A stretch of 64,000 nucleotides of DNA from Manihot esculenta (GCF_001659605.2 NC_035168.2:7558058-7622057); one strand, 5' to 3'. Shown: positions 1-11,482, counted from the first letter of the stretch. The notes: generated by a model not told the origin, from the sequence alone. Program-made: numbers and translations.

Positions 1-843
1 GCATATTTTTATGTTGATGTGGATGAATGTTGGATGATCCATAGCCCTCGATCTATGATATGACGATGTGATATGTACGGTACGGAAAGTAAGACCAGTG
101 GGACCCATTCTACGTTCGCTGGCACTATGTAAGAGAAAGACCAGGACCCATTCTACGTTCTGGCATAGTTGGACACTGTTATGTTATGATATGTAAGGGA
201 AAGACCAGGACCCATTCTACGTTCTGGCACAGTTGGACCATGTAGAGGGCTATTGGTGACAAGTTCATCCTTGATGTGATTAGCTGTGATGTGATGCATT
301 CCATGACCCATATGATTTAAATGTTTTATTATTTTGCTCACTGGGCTCTAGTAGCTCACCCCTCTCCCATTTCCCCAGGATTGCAGGTACAGGGTAGACC
401 AGGAGGTTTACAAGAGTAATGAAGTCTGTTTTATGTAATAGATAGTGTGGACATGATAAATGTATTAATGTTATGTAAAAGTACAGTTTCAGTCATGTAA
501 TGATATTGAGGATTAGATATTGTGCTTGACATTATGTATGAGGAATCCCTTTTATTACATGATCAAATATGTTTTATAATGTTCATGAAAGCCAACTCAT
601 CTCATGTTGTATCGCCCGTTGGGGCATTGATGAGATCCCACAGAGGGATTATGACTATGTACATGTATGTTCAGGTTGAGTTGGATGTTTGAAGGAAAAG
701 TTTTAAATTTTTATGCATGTTGTTGATCATGTATGGGATTATACAGGTTTTCAGGTTGCATGTCAGGCTTGCTACGGGTCCCGGCGGCCTTAAGCCGATC
801 TGGATCCTAGCGCCGGTAGCGGTTCGATTTTCGGGTCGTTACA
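1..843 (+). mobile_element. Tekay-type LTR, 3' part, cut by window start
   Basis: This is the downstream half of a chromovirus LTR of the same subfamily as LTR F (compare 57807-58250 and 59779-60106). Shared landmarks are the short tandem unit with GACCCATTCTACGTTC near 100-235, the CTCACTGGGCT...AGCTCACCCCTCTCCC block near 340-372, the GATCATGTATGGGATT block, and the tail ending GGGTCGTTACA at 843. The 5' end lies outside the window, so solo LTR and 3' LTR cannot be told apart. Athila pol sequence follows directly after the tail, which suggests this LTR inserted into the Athila fossil. Confidence 0.85.
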
Positions 844-969
844 AAATGTATGATCATGTATGGGATTTTACAGATACACAGAAGTATAGCAGGCTTGCTA
901 CGGGTCCCTGCGACCTTAAGTCGACCTGGATCCTAGCGCCGGTAGCGGTCCGGATTCCGGGTCGTTACA
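723..969 (+). repeat. Tandem duplication of LTR tail
   Basis: The last ~121 bp of the LTR occur twice, at 723-843 and 849-969. Both copies start at TGATCATGTATGGGATT and end GGGTCGTTACA. The copies have diverged (for example CCCGGCGGCC against CCCTGCGACC), so the duplication is not recent. Other LTR tails in the window (9465, 22245, 32310, 60106) have one copy. Confidence 0.8.
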
Positions 970-2760
970 CAAATGGCCACCTCTAGTGCCATCACATTGG
1001 GAAGTGGGAAAGAGCTTCAAAGTAACAGATCTGAGCATCGGTTTGCCCAAATGCATGAACAGGCTGCTGAGAAGAAACTGCCGAGTGATGACCCAAGGCA
1101 TGGACTTGCCCAAGTCATTGGCCAAATCGATAGACATACAGAATTGCCTAGTAGAGTTAATTTGTCTAAATCGCCAGAAAAGGCAGAATTCAATTTGGCC
1201 AAATCGACAATCCAGGCGAAATCCAAGACAAAGCAGAAGAAGGCAGAACAGCAACCTGAAGAAAAGTTTAAAATTCCACCTCCCTTTCCAAATAGGTTTG
1301 CAAGATCTCAAAAAGAAAAAGTAGAAAAAAGAAATACTTGAAAGCTTTTGCAAGGTGGAGATCAATATACCTTTGCTTGATGCAGTTAAACAAATACCAA
1401 GGTATGCCAAATTGTTGAAAGAGCTATGCACCAACTGAAGGAAGCTCACTGAGAATGAGAAGGTAAGTGTAGGGGAATGTGTTTCTGCCGTCATTCAAAG
1501 GAAGCTTCCAGCTAATTGCAAAGATAGAGGGATGTTTGTTGTTTAATGCAAGATAGATAATGTGGGAATAAAGAAAGTCATGTGTAACCTTGAGGCATCA
1601 ATTAATGTTATGCCACTTTCCATCTATCATTCATTTAATTCAGGCACACTAAAGTGCACCAACATTATTATCCAGCTGGCTGACAGGTCCATTGTTTACC
1701 CCAAAGGTGTCTTAGAAGATATTTTAGTGCAAGTGGACCAGCTAGTCTTCCCAGCGGACTTTTATGTAATTGACATGGAGGAAGACAAAAGCAACACAAC
1801 CTCGGACATTCTACTCGAATGACCATTTTTTAGCACAGTCAGAACAAAGATAGATGTGCACGATGGCACAGTAACTATGAAATTTGAAGGGAAAGTAATC
1901 AAGTTTAATGTTTATGATGCAATGAAATTTCCTAATGATGTATCTCCTATTTATGGTTTAGATGTTATTGATTGCTTAAGTAAAGAAATTTTTGAAATTA
2001 ATCAAGATGATTTACTAAATGCTGACTTAAGTAAGGACACTAGCCAAAAGAACGTGGAGGATAAGAAAAGCTTGAATGAAACAGAAACGGGGGAGACAGC
2101 ATGCTACACAGGCTCGACCAGAGGTAATTTGCCCAAATTACTAGGAAAGACAGATTTCGATTTGCCCAAATTGGTAGTACAGACAATTTTAATTTGCCCA
2201 AATCACTAAAGCAGGTAGAAAACGATGTGGCCAAATCGATAGACAGACAGCAACCTTTAGACCAGACAACCTCAGCACCAGAACTGAAACCTCTATTTGG
2301 ACACCTGAAATACATATACTTAGGGGTAGAAAAGACACTACTAGTCATAGTGTGAAATCAACTAAGCCAACATGAAGAATAAAGCCTTTTACAATTATTA
2401 AAAAAGCACAAGAAAGCCATAGGTTGGACCATAGAGGACATAAAAGGCATCTCACCATCAATATGTATGCACCGAATACTCATGGAAGAGGATTACAAAC
2501 CTGTCCGTGATGCTTAAAGGAGGCTGAACCCTCCCATGATGGAGATTGTGAAGAAAGAGATAGTAAATCTCCTAGGCACTGGGTTCATCTACCCAATCTC
2601 TGACAGCAAATAGGTAAACCAAGTCCATGTAGTTTCAAAAGAGAGTGGGATCACCATTGTTCCAAATTTTGAAGGTGAAGTGCCCACTTGTATGCAAAAT
2701 GAGTGGAGAGTAGAAGCTTAATGCAGTAATAAGGAAATACCACTTTCCTATCTGGGTCAA
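970..2760 (+). pseudogene. Athila-type gag end, protease and RT start, degraded
   Basis: Translation matches the second half of element E. A gag-end segment (SAITLGSGKEL, near 988) is followed by lysine-rich linker, then a retropepsin-like domain (about 1456-2000, with ASINVMPLSIY, VYPKGVLEDILVQVDQLVFP and DVHDGT), then the start of reverse transcriptase (about 2290-2720: KKHKKAIGWT, GFIYPISDSK). Unlike E it keeps the RT N-terminus, so it descends from a more complete element. It is dead: in-frame stops near 1545 and 1819, a frameshift near 1338, and the protease motif DLGAS of E reads NLEAS here. Homology fades near 2760. No LTR of its own is visible. Confidence 0.85.
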
Positions 2761-3850
2761 GTGTATCGTGGCAGTTTGGTCATAATTTTCGATTTCTAGG
2801 ACAAAGATTCAGCGTAGACACTTGATTAGGGGTTCTAATGGGTATTAGATTTGTAGCCATGAGTGAGGTGAGACCCTTTTGCTGCATTATTTGATTTAGC
2901 TATATCATCATTTGTTATAGCTGCATGGACATTGCTTGCAAATCTTGGTTGGATATGTGTTTTTGTGGAGTAATATTTGCTAGAATGGGGTTGCTGGTGG
3001 AAGGTGTGTTTGGTAATGCTTGAGGTGGGGGGATGGAAACAACATCATAGGAAAGCCTTGAGGATTTGGGGTTTCAGGAGTTGAATTTTCATTTCCAATG
3101 GGTGTTGACGGGTTGTTTTCTTATTTAGCCATGGCGGATTTCTGTGGGTTTATGTTTGGAAAACTCCAATTGATTAGATAATCTTCCTTCATTCCCTATA
3201 GACGGTGCCAATTGATATACCTAAGATCCGATGGGTTAAGAAGATGATGACACGTGGGTGATGGTTTGGTTCACTGGAAAGTTAATGATTCTAATCGGGT
3301 AGGGAGTGAATTAATAGAGTTGATAAGCCTCTGGTTTGTGGAGATTTAGGTTTAGAGGAGAGGTTATCTGTTTTGTGATTTAGTGATAGCTAAAGGAAAA
3401 AACGTGCTCCAAGGTGGTTGATCCATGGGTATTTATACCTTGATCATATTAGGACATTTGGACTGATGTCTTTTCGAATTGGATAGTGACGTGCTATGGC
3501 AGGAGTGTCAGGTAACTCATTAATGATGGACAGTCGACTAATAAATACTAGGCCGCTTCGCCTATACCTTATCCATTTGCATGCGTCCTTTCTGTCAGCC
3601 CTACGGCATGCATAATTATGACCCTACGGAAGCTTAATATACTTTGAAAAGATTGGTTAGCTGTCTCCAAGCATAAGTGGAGTCAGTTTGCCTATTTTGA
3701 GAATGGGTACAATTAGAGGCGTAGGAGTCTAATCCGTGTACTGTGTAGGATGGGCATTCTGTAGCCTGGTCGGACCGAGATTCTAACATGGGGAATTCTT
3801 CTACTTCTCTTGTACAAGTGTCACGATTTCTGAGGAATCCATCATTATTA
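2761..3850. other. Unrecognised intergenic sequence
   Basis: No ORF with recognisable content on either strand. Composition is mixed and not obviously repetitive within the window. It adjoins the decayed Athila pol, so part may be further decayed element sequence, but I see no protein-level match. Confidence 0.4.
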
Positions 3851-5560
3851 TGTTTTCAGCAGATATTTTCAGTGTTCCTTCCTCATGAAGTTTTTTTCTA
3901 CTAATCAGAAACGATACCCACAACTTCCCCCAGCGGCCATGAACGTCTTTGTCTTTCAGCATTCCCTTTAAGATATATTCCTCATAGAAAGAATCCAGGT
4001 GATCACTTTAAAACACAAGATACCAACATTCGTAAGCTGAAAATAATTCCTTTTTATGCTGAAAATTCCCATGGCCATGACAGAATTCTTTCTTTCTTTC
4101 TTTTAAAATTTTTTATTTACTTACATTTATCAATCGACTGCTATTTTGAAAATCGTAAAATTGGTTTCCATTTTGTACTTCCTGCACAACCTAACACAAC
4201 TAGAAAAACTTTAATGCATGTTTAGCATTTAGGTTTGGAGGCCAAAAAGCCCTACTCAAATAAAAAAAAATCAATTTAGATATAATTAGAAAAAACAGTT
4301 TGAGAAAACTATTTTGTTATTTTAGAGTCATTATGAATGAAATACATCAAATTTATTTTTAAATTAATTTTTAGTACTTTAATTCTAAATAATATATTTC
4401 ATATAAAATATAATTAATATAAAATAATAATAATATAATATATATACATAAAAATTAAAAAAAAAATATATGTATAAATTCAATTTCTTTCAAATTATAA
4501 TATTCAATCATGAATTCTAAATAGAGAATTCAATATTATTTATAATGATTGCCAAATACAAGAGTTTTCCAAGCGTTTTAATTCATCCGCTTGATGTTTC
4601 TAAAAATTAAATTGTAATAAACATGACAAGAAAATATAATATTTGTGATGAATTTAAAAGGTATTGAAAAAAAATTGCGATGGAAAAAGCGAAAGATTAG
4701 TAATGAAGAGATGTTAGCATTTTTTTTGATAGATTTGTGATAGATTAGCGATAGAATAAGTTGCAAATATACCATTGCAAATTCATCAGAAATAACTTAA
4801 AAATACACTTAACAAAGCAAAATCCTACAAAGATGGCATTATTTTCTTTTGCAGCGGCTGCCTATACAACCTTTCTCCCTACAACCACTTCGCTTGCCGA
4901 CATCCACACAACCTTTCTCCTTTGACCACTGGCGACGTGCAATGATCAGCGAGGCACAACCAACAATGACCAGTAACAACCATTGATAACCAACTAGATG
5001 CACGACCACGAGCAGCACGACCAGGAGCAACTAGGCGTGACTAGTGACTAGAATCCTTGACCAAAACATGGACAACGGCTCCTCCTTGCACGACCTGCAA
5101 CCATAAGAGATGCTGTATGCAAGTTTAGAATTAGTCGTAAGTTAGCATAGCTACACAAGTGGACCTTATTATAGCTATTAATGAGGCTACTAGCAAGGCG
5201 AGAGCAATTCTTATATTGTTATACATACCAGTTTGTTTAGTTATTTTATTTTATTTTTTTTATCAGATGAATTTGTTTAATTAGGGAGGACGGAACCTAA
5301 GATGTGGCCTTCGCCTAACTTAGCCAGCTAAATGTTATAGAGCTCATCGCATACCATAAATACATGCACAATTACTGAATCAAATCATATCGGTGTCAGG
5401 GAAAGTAAACACCACTACAGCAGTCGCAACTATAGTAAAGGAAAATAAGAATACAAGGAGGGCGAGGGAAAGACAAAAAGGGGAAGGGGGGATTAGGACC
5501 TTCTTTCTAAGAGAATCCTAAAATTCTCAAAAACATTAGTTTCTTCTCATTTATTGTATA
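3851..5560. other. Unrecognised, partly AT-rich intergenic sequence
   Basis: About 4240-4560 is strongly AT-rich with A and T runs. A 63-codon minus-strand ORF at 4839-5030 is hydrophobic but lies in low-information sequence with no supporting context. I see no gene here. Confidence 0.4.
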
Positions 5561-6961
5561 CCCCTTAGTGCCATTATTGAAGGAGGCTTATTCCTATTTA
5601 AACCCTAACCGTAATCATTACAGAGCTCACAACAGGAATTAGATACTCTAGTTATGCCACCTATTATCCATCAATGGACCATTGAATCTCATGAATATCA
5701 ATTAATGCCATCAGTGGAAATGAAGGGAGATATTTTCTCGTTATTAGAGTTCTCAATCACCCGTTGAAATCCACATGGCAAATTTAGAAGCAAATATCTT
5801 CTCTCTCGGTAAAAATGTCACTAGAAACCTCATACCTTTAATTCTTGTATCTACTGCCGACTTAACCGCTCCCATAATGACCTTGCCATTCATATTTTCT
5901 CCTTCATTAATAACTCATTCACCTATATCAAACAACTCAGGGAGCTCCATAATGGCCTCACAAATCCCTTTATCCAACCAAGAGCTTCAAACAATGTCCT
6001 TACAACTATAACATACCACTTTCTGGCGAAACCATCTCACTTTAATGAACCAGCATGCTACTACTCTAGAACAAAACCACAACAACATGCCTTAAACTAC
6101 ACTAAACTGGCAAACCTAGGACCAAAGCCATGATGAAACAACTAGTGAGCCCAGAAGAAGAGCAATAGCAGAAATGACAGGAGAACATAACACAAGGTCC
6201 CAAAGTAGGATAGTATGAGATTTTTATGGAAAGAGATGCGAGCAAAAGTTTCTTGTCAAATCCTTAAGAGACCTTAGAAAATATAAATGATAGCGAGTCT
6301 GAAAGAGTTCAAATGAAAAGGGGAAAGAAAATAGAAGAAAAATGAAGATGAAGTGGATAAAAAATTAAAGAGAATGAACGAAAAGTTATTGATAGAGTTG
6401 GGAGGAAAGGAAAATCCTTTTACAAAATGTATTCAATAAGAGACTACACCCAAAAAGCTTTTCATGCCACCAATGGCTAGTGATAAATAAGGACACCAAC
6501 TCTGCCTCCAGTCTCGCCACTATCGAAAAAGTTCAGTTCAATTCCATTTGATTCATTAGTTTGCTTCTCTTGCTTAAATTTTTGTTTTTTTTACTTCCAT
6601 AACAGATTAATCAAAAGTTTCAATAAACTATTCAAGATCAATACATAAATCAACAAAATCCAACTGTACAATCAATTAATAGTTTCCAAATCAATATACA
6701 AATCAAGAAATCAATATACAAATCAATATCTCAAAATTAAAGAAACATAAAACCAAATAATCACATGAAAATTTTTTTTCTAAAAAATCAGTATACAAAT
6801 CTCAAAATACTCCACATGCAGACATCTATCTCAAGCTCAATCTAACAAATATCAAAATTATCCACATGCAAAAAGTAAATCTTTCTCGCTTTTTGACTGA
6901 TGAAGTGAGATTGATGAACAAAGTGGCGACGAGTGGGCAACTAGTGATGGGAATCGATGAG
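5561..6961. other. Unrecognised sequence, possibly decayed transposon
   Basis: A 78-codon plus-strand ORF at 5775-6011 matches nothing I know, and reading on in the same region meets many stops. The pattern of interrupted coding-like sequence to about 6450 would suit a decayed element, but no family motif is visible. From 6560 the DNA is AT-rich with repeated ATCAATATACAAATC phrases. The stretch 6840-6966 is the left flank of element A and continues at 19534. Confidence 0.35.
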
Positions 6962-6966
6962 TGTTG
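6962..6966. repeat. Target site duplication of A, left
   Basis: TGTTG sits directly before the TGTAATACCC start of LTR A1 and matches TGTTG at 19534-19538 directly after LTR A3. Confidence 0.93.
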
Positions 6967-7163
6967 TGTAATACCCGGCTAGATTCCGGCATCGGAATCC
7001 CTACCTTCCGGCGGAATCTTCGTTGGAATCTGGAATTTTTGAAGATGCCAGAGGTTTCTAGAGGGGTAAAATGTGTTTTCTAAAATATTTTTACTCATTT
7101 CATGGTTTTAAATGAAAAAGAATTGAGTTTTGAAAAGAAAAGACAAAGGAGGCATTTGCCAGG

Positions 7164-7323
7164 TTCGGCCGCCGAAAGTGAAGTTCGGCCGCCGAACATG
7201 TAAAGGCTTCGGGAGCGCCTTTGGCCTCCGAAAGCTTTGTTTGAACGAGCCAAGGTTCAGCCGCCGAACCTCAAGTTCGGCCGCCGAACATGCATGAGTT
7301 TAGGGGGCACGTTAGGCTACCGA
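7164..7323 (+). repeat. Upstream CG-rich motif array of LTR A1
   Basis: Several copies of the near-palindrome TTCGGCCGCCGAA and decayed variants (TTCAGCCGCCGAA, CTACCGAAGG), starting about 180 bp before the TATA box. Each copy holds a GCCGCC core like the plant GCC-box bound by AP2/ERF factors, and several CpG sites. Whether any protein binds is unknown. Confidence 0.85.
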
Positions 7324-7343
7324 AGGTCTCTGACCAGGCCACC

Positions 7344-7349
7344 TATAAA
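7344..7349 (+). promoter_or_regulatory. TATA box of LTR A1
   Basis: CCACCTATAAAGGG, followed by a conserved GATCGGAAATGGGCGAG block. The same arrangement occurs in all Tekay LTRs here: 12332, 17356, 20076, 26880, 29900, 52761 and 56688 on plus, 34366-34371 and 52013-52018 on minus. Transcription should start some 25-35 bp downstream. Confidence 0.8.
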
Positions 7350-7582
7350 GGGCCCTCAGATCGGAAATGGGCGAGTTTTCTCCCCATTCTTGAGCTCAGG
7401 TGAGTTTTTGTCCTCCCTTGGCCATTTTCATGTTTTTCTTCATCTCCTTCCTGTTTTCATGAGTTTTATGGCTGTTTTGAAGTTTTAAAGCTTAGATCGA
7501 AGTTTTGGGAGCTTGGAGCTTTTGGAGCTTGGATTCTCCACACCTCCGAGTTAGAGATCACGCAACCCTCGATCTTCAAGAG

Positions 7583-8416
7583 GTAAGTGTAGATCTTTGC
7601 TTTCCTAGTGTCTTTTGAAGTTTTATGAAGGTTTTAATGGTAGAGTATGGGTAGATATGCATGTTAGGCTTTATGTGGGTTTTATGCCCAATGTATGTTA
7701 TGTGATGCTCATGTATGTTTATATGATGCTATGTTGAATGTTTAGGCTAGGTTATGCATGTGGGAGAGTGTATGCATGAGTGGGAAAGAGCAAGTGAGAT
7801 TTTGGATAGTTTTGTTGGTTTTGGCTTATATGGGTCATAAGCCATTTAAGTATGCTTTTTGATGTTCTTTGTTGGAGTTTAAGCTTGTTTAAACTCCTTT
7901 GTGCATGATTAAGGGTTTATGCATGTTTTGGTAAAGGTTGGGTGCTTGTTTTGGGGTGTTTGGAAGGTTTGGGAGGCTTGAATGCATGAGAAGCTAAGTT
8001 CTGCCCTTCTGGGAAGAACTCAGGTTCGGCCGCCGAAGATGGTTTCGGCCGCCGAACCTGCCTTTGGATGCATGGTTTGGCCGCCTAACCTTGCCCCCGA
8101 AGGCTGAGTTTTGGCTTGAAAGCAGACTTTCGGCCGCTGAAGGAAGGATTCGGCCGCCGAAAGTGCCTGACTTTCGTCTCTGGAGTGGGACTTTCGGCCG
8201 CCGAAGGTGCCGCCGAAAGTGCCCTGTCCAGCCTTTTCAAGGTTGTTTCCTATGCATGTTTAAGTGATGTTTTAGAGGGTTTTTGGAGAGTTGTTTAGGA
8301 GTGGATAGAATGTGTTTGGCACCTCATTCGAGTCCACCTGTGTAGGATCGGACCCGAGGGATCGAGGAGGCCACCAGTAGTAGCAGTTGCAGAGTTAGTT
8401 CAGCGTCTGCCAGAGG
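7583..8416 (+). promoter_or_regulatory. Predicted leader intron and mini-exon in LTR A1
   Basis: AAGAG|GTAAGTGT at 7583 is a near-ideal plant 5' splice site. An acceptor-like CCTGTGTAG ends at 8345, and a 70-nt candidate exon (8346-8415) ends at a second donor, AGAG|GTGAGTAG. The same trio occurs in LTRs A2, A3, B, C, D and F. Its conservation is seen; splicing is inferred. Confidence 0.5.
8024..8223 (+). repeat. Downstream CG-rich motif array of LTR A1
   Basis: A second cluster of TTCGGCCGCCGAA-type motifs and half-units (GCCGCCGAAAGTGCC), inside the predicted leader intron. Units are separated by CTGACTTTCGTCTCTGGAG-like spacers. A2 has an additional 55-bp unit here. Confidence 0.85.
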
Positions 8417-9468
8417 TGAGTAGAACTAAACTTAATCTTTTATTTTATGAAATCAAATACCTAAAGCATGCTCATGCATCATGTTTATATGTAATAGGTT
8501 GATTGCACTAGTTACACGAATATGACGCATTGCATTATTTATTGTTGATGTGGATGGACCAAGGCGACCCCAATAGCCCATGTTATGTATGAAAGACCTG
8601 GGTAAGTCCCTTCGTGGGCCAGGCACTATGTTATGTATGAAAGACCTGGGTAAGTCCCTTCATGGGCCAGGCACTATGCAGAGGGAGTTTTGGTGGTCAT
8701 GTCCGTCTGTTATGTGGACTGTTTGTGCTGTGACGCATTTCATGAAAGCATGTAATTAATGAACTGTTTTCTTTGTTTCTACTCACTGGGCTTTTTAGCT
8801 CACCCCTCTCCCTTAACCCCAGTGTTGTAGGTTTGAGGTTGATCGGGAAGTCTCAAGAGTAAAGGTGTTGCTTATGTAATAGTATTAGCTTAGTACTTTT
8901 AGTGTGGACATGTATTATAAATTGATATAATGATTTGCAAGAGAATGTAATGTAAAGTTAAGTGGAGTTATGTTTATGGTTTAGTACTGTGCTTGGCCCC
9001 GAGACTTGGTTAGTCCCTGTTTAATACATGATGTATGTTATGCTAGATGTTGAGTTATGTTTGAACTAATCTTGTGGCATGTGTTGTTTACCACGCTATG
9101 GTAATGGATGAGGACCCTAGTGGAGGTCTTGTGTTGTGGTTTGATGCATGCACAAGTTAGGTTTGGTTCTTTGGATGTGACTCCGGCTTAATGTATGTTA
9201 TGTAGACCGAGCTAGAGTTTTGATGAGGGCTCTAGTAGGGGGGTCCTTTTATGTTTTCAGTTATGTCGCATACAGGTCAGGCTCGGTTTGTACATCAGAT
9301 GTTGCAGTTTTTATGTTAAAGTTTTGATCATGTATGGGATTTGACCAGGTGATAGGAGGTATGTTTGGCTTGCTACGGGTCCCGGCGGCCTTAAGCCGAT
9401 CTGGATCCTAGCGCCGGTGGCGGTTCGGGCCGTTACGGTAGGGTATCGGTTTCTGGGTCGTTACAGAG

Positions 9469-9480
9469 TGGTATCAGAGC
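9469..9480 (+). other. Primer-binding site, element A copy 1
   Basis: TGGTATCAGAGC, complementary to the 3' end of plant initiator tRNA-Met, 3 nt after the LTR end. Confidence 0.93.
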
Positions 9481-9743
9481 TTTAGGCCTCGAGAGTACGG
9501 TGTGTTGCACATCGGAAAGAGGTTGGCTTAGAGGTCATAGAAGGGCAAGCACAATAGGAAGAATCATGTCCACTAGGATAGGATGTTGAGTCCTGTCTTG
9601 ATTGATGATGTGAAATGCCATGATTTTATGCATGTGCATTTATGTTCTGTATGATATGTATGTGGGTTCATGTGTTTCCACCTGAACCGTATGATGATTG
9701 CTAATGTTTGTATGCTTGTGTGTTGTTCTTCAGAGGAGCCAGA

Positions 9744-10586
9744 ATGCGAAGTGCTCGTCGATCTGTGGAATCGACTGGAGTTCCATCTGAGAGGGAAGGT
9801 TTGGACACCTTTCCCCCTACTCTGCCAAGAGCGCAGTCGTGGGGAGTCAGCAGATGGGGAACATCAAGGGACCCTGAAAGGTCTTTTGATGTAAGCAGAG
9901 AAAGAATGGCTCTGAGAAGAATGTCAGCTAGTATGAGGGAAGTGGAGTTGGATGTTCAGAGAAGAGATGTCAGTTTGGGAATCAGAGTGCCAGAGGAAGG
10001 CATAGGAGATTTTCAGGAGGATGCTCAGACTCAGGATTCCAGAATCTCAGGTTCAGGAGGGATTGATCCCTCCACTCTGAGTACAGCCTCCACGAAAAGC
10101 AAGAAGTGGGGCAGAACCCTGAGGGGGAAGAAGAAGAAGTTGTGGAGACGGTTGAAGTCTAGTCTAGGATTAGGTGGTGGTTCGAGCTCTGGCTCAGGCA
10201 GTTCAAGATGCTTGAGGTGCGGAAGGCCGCACAAGGGAGTCTGCCGTTATGGGACTAATCTATGTTACAGGTGCGGACAGGAGGGGCACATAGCACGTGA
10301 GTGTCCCACTGCGCCCAGGTTGGCTCTGTCCAAGCAAGCAGCTTCAGGTAGAGCAGCTCAGCCAGTAGCTCCAGCCGTGTTTCAGGTTAGTGGTCGAGGC
10401 AGAGAAAGAGGGTCAGCCCCTCATTCCTCAGGTTTCCGTGAAGAAGGTCCGTCAGCTCCAGCTCGGATCTTCACCCAAGCTCAGCAGGAGGCAGACACAT
10501 CGAACATGGTGGTGTCAGGTACGCTCACTTTTGAATGTTCTGATGTGTATGTTTTTGTGAACCCTAGTGTTTTTCTCTTTCTTTAA
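9744..10586 (+). CDS. gag: Shortened gag with zinc knuckles (element A copy 1)
   Basis: About 280 codons if translation starts at the ATG of MRSARRSV, the position equivalent to the gag start of B and D and just after a TTCTTCAG acceptor-like site. Basic N-terminus, then a lysine-rich stretch (TKSKKWGRTLRGKKKK), then two zinc-knuckle motifs: an atypical C-x2-C-x3-H-x3-C (about residue 156) and a canonical C-x2-C-x4-H-x4-C (CYRCGQEGHIAREC, about 174-187) that would bind RNA. Compared with B, about 290 residues are missing, covering the Pro/Tyr-rich segment and the whole capsid core, so it should not build particles alone. The ORF runs into the protease start, where the expected Asp-Pro/Ser-Gly appears as Asn-Pro-Ser. 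Confidence 0.75.
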   Translation: MRSARRSVESTGVPSEREGLDTFPPTLPRAQSWGVSRWGTSRDPERSFDVSRERMALRRMSASMREVELDVQRRDVSLGIRVPEEGIGDFQEDAQTQDSRISGSGGIDPSTLSTASTKSKKWGRTLRGKKKKLWRRLKSSLGLGGGSSSGSGSSRCLRCGRPHKGVCRYGTNLCYRCGQEGHIARECPTAPRLALSKQAASGRAAQPVAPAVFQVSGRGRERGSAPHSSGFREEGPSAPARIFTQAQQEADTSNMVVSGTLTFECSDVYVFVNPSVFLFL

Positions 10587-11480
10587 TTGCTCTAGGAGCC
10601 GTCGAGAGGTTGAGTTGATAGCTTTTGGGCTAGAGTGTTCTCTTTGGGTCAGTAGACTCACGTGTGATCCATCTGTGGCGGATTCAGTCTGCCGGTTCAG
10701 TTCTATGACAGTTGAGGGTAGGTGCCTTCCACTCGACTTTGAGGTCCTAGACTTGACTGTCTGGACGTCAATCGAGGGATGGATTGGTTTCTGCTCGTGG
10801 TACTATCTTGGTCTGTAGAGACAAGGTAGTCAAGTTCAGAGGACAGGATGGGTCAGAGGTAGTCTGTTGAGGGAACACAGTAGGGATGCCTAGAGGTTTG
10901 ATGTCAGCCTGTCAGGTTCGTAGGGTACGTAGGAGGGGTTGTCAGAGGGTTCGAGTTCTTGTTGAGAGTTTAGCAGTCAGGTCGGGGAACCAGCCTCAGT
11001 GGTAATAGTTAGAGAGTTCTTAGTTATTTTCCCAGGCGTTTTGTCAGGTTTACCATCTGTCAGGGAGTTAGAGTTTGGTGTAGGAGTGGTGTCTGGGTGC
11101 AGAACCATTTTTACCCTTCCCTTTAGGATGGCGCCTGCGTAGAGAGAGGTAGTAGTCAGAGTAGAGGCGAGACTTGGTAGACAGGGGTTTTATCTGACCT
11201 AGTACCTCACCCTGGATTGTTCCAGTGTGGTTGTGGAAAAAGAAGGATGGATCATCGAGACTTTGTAACGACTGTAAGCAGTTGACCAAGGTCACTACTA
11301 AGAGCAGGTATTCCCATGCAGGATGGATGATCTATTGGGACAGCTAGTAGGAGCTGGTTGTTTTCCAAGATAGATCTGAAATCCGGGCTCTACCTGTGAG
11401 AGTCAGAGTTAGTTTTGGGTTAGCAGTGAGAAGAAGCCAGTTAGTAGAGAAGATGAAGAGAAAAGAGTAAGGATCAGAGT
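10587..11480 (+). pseudogene. Protease and RT remnants (element A copy 1)
   Basis: Degraded pol. The stretch 10600-10800 reads like the second half of a chromovirus protease (LECSLWVSRLTCDPSV, GRCLPLDFEVLDLTV) but is frameshifted before the conserved ...GMDWL. Near 11265-11290 a scrap of RT ([15 protein letters not shown]) is visible, followed by a decayed KIDLKS-like phrase near 11365. Most of RT, all of RNase H and the integrase core are absent, because only about 200 bp separate this from the integrase C-terminus. Confidence 0.7.
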
Positions 11481-11482
11481 AG

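Larger units (their letters stand above)
6967..9465 (+). repeat. LTR A1
   Basis: 2,499 bp, TGTAATACCC to GGGTCGTTACA. TATA box at 7344. CG-rich motif arrays lie at 7164-7323 and 8024-8223. Splice-like signals: donor at 7583, acceptor ending 8345, donor at 8416. A 48-bp tandem pair (units starting TGTTATGTATGAAAGACC) is near 8584-8679. Against A2 it lacks one 55-bp unit inside the downstream array. Confidence 0.95.

Noticed and set aside
4839..5030. Hydrophobic 63-codon minus-strand ORF
   Set aside because: Low information, no homology I recognise, no promoter or neighbouring coding evidence.
5775..6011. 78-codon ORF in the left intergenic region
   Set aside because: No recognisable domain, and surrounding frames are full of stops; kept only as a note in the region entry.
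8024..8223. CRISPR-like look of regularly repeated CG-rich motif with spacers
   Set aside because: Units are short and overlapping, spacers are themselves repeated, it lies in a plant LTR, and there are no cas genes.
10519..10597. Possible intron at the end of the element A gag ORF (TCAG|GTACGC ... CTCTAG|GAG)
   Set aside because: The stretch aligns as decayed protease coding sequence (VYVFVNPS), and the B equivalent does not keep clear borders.
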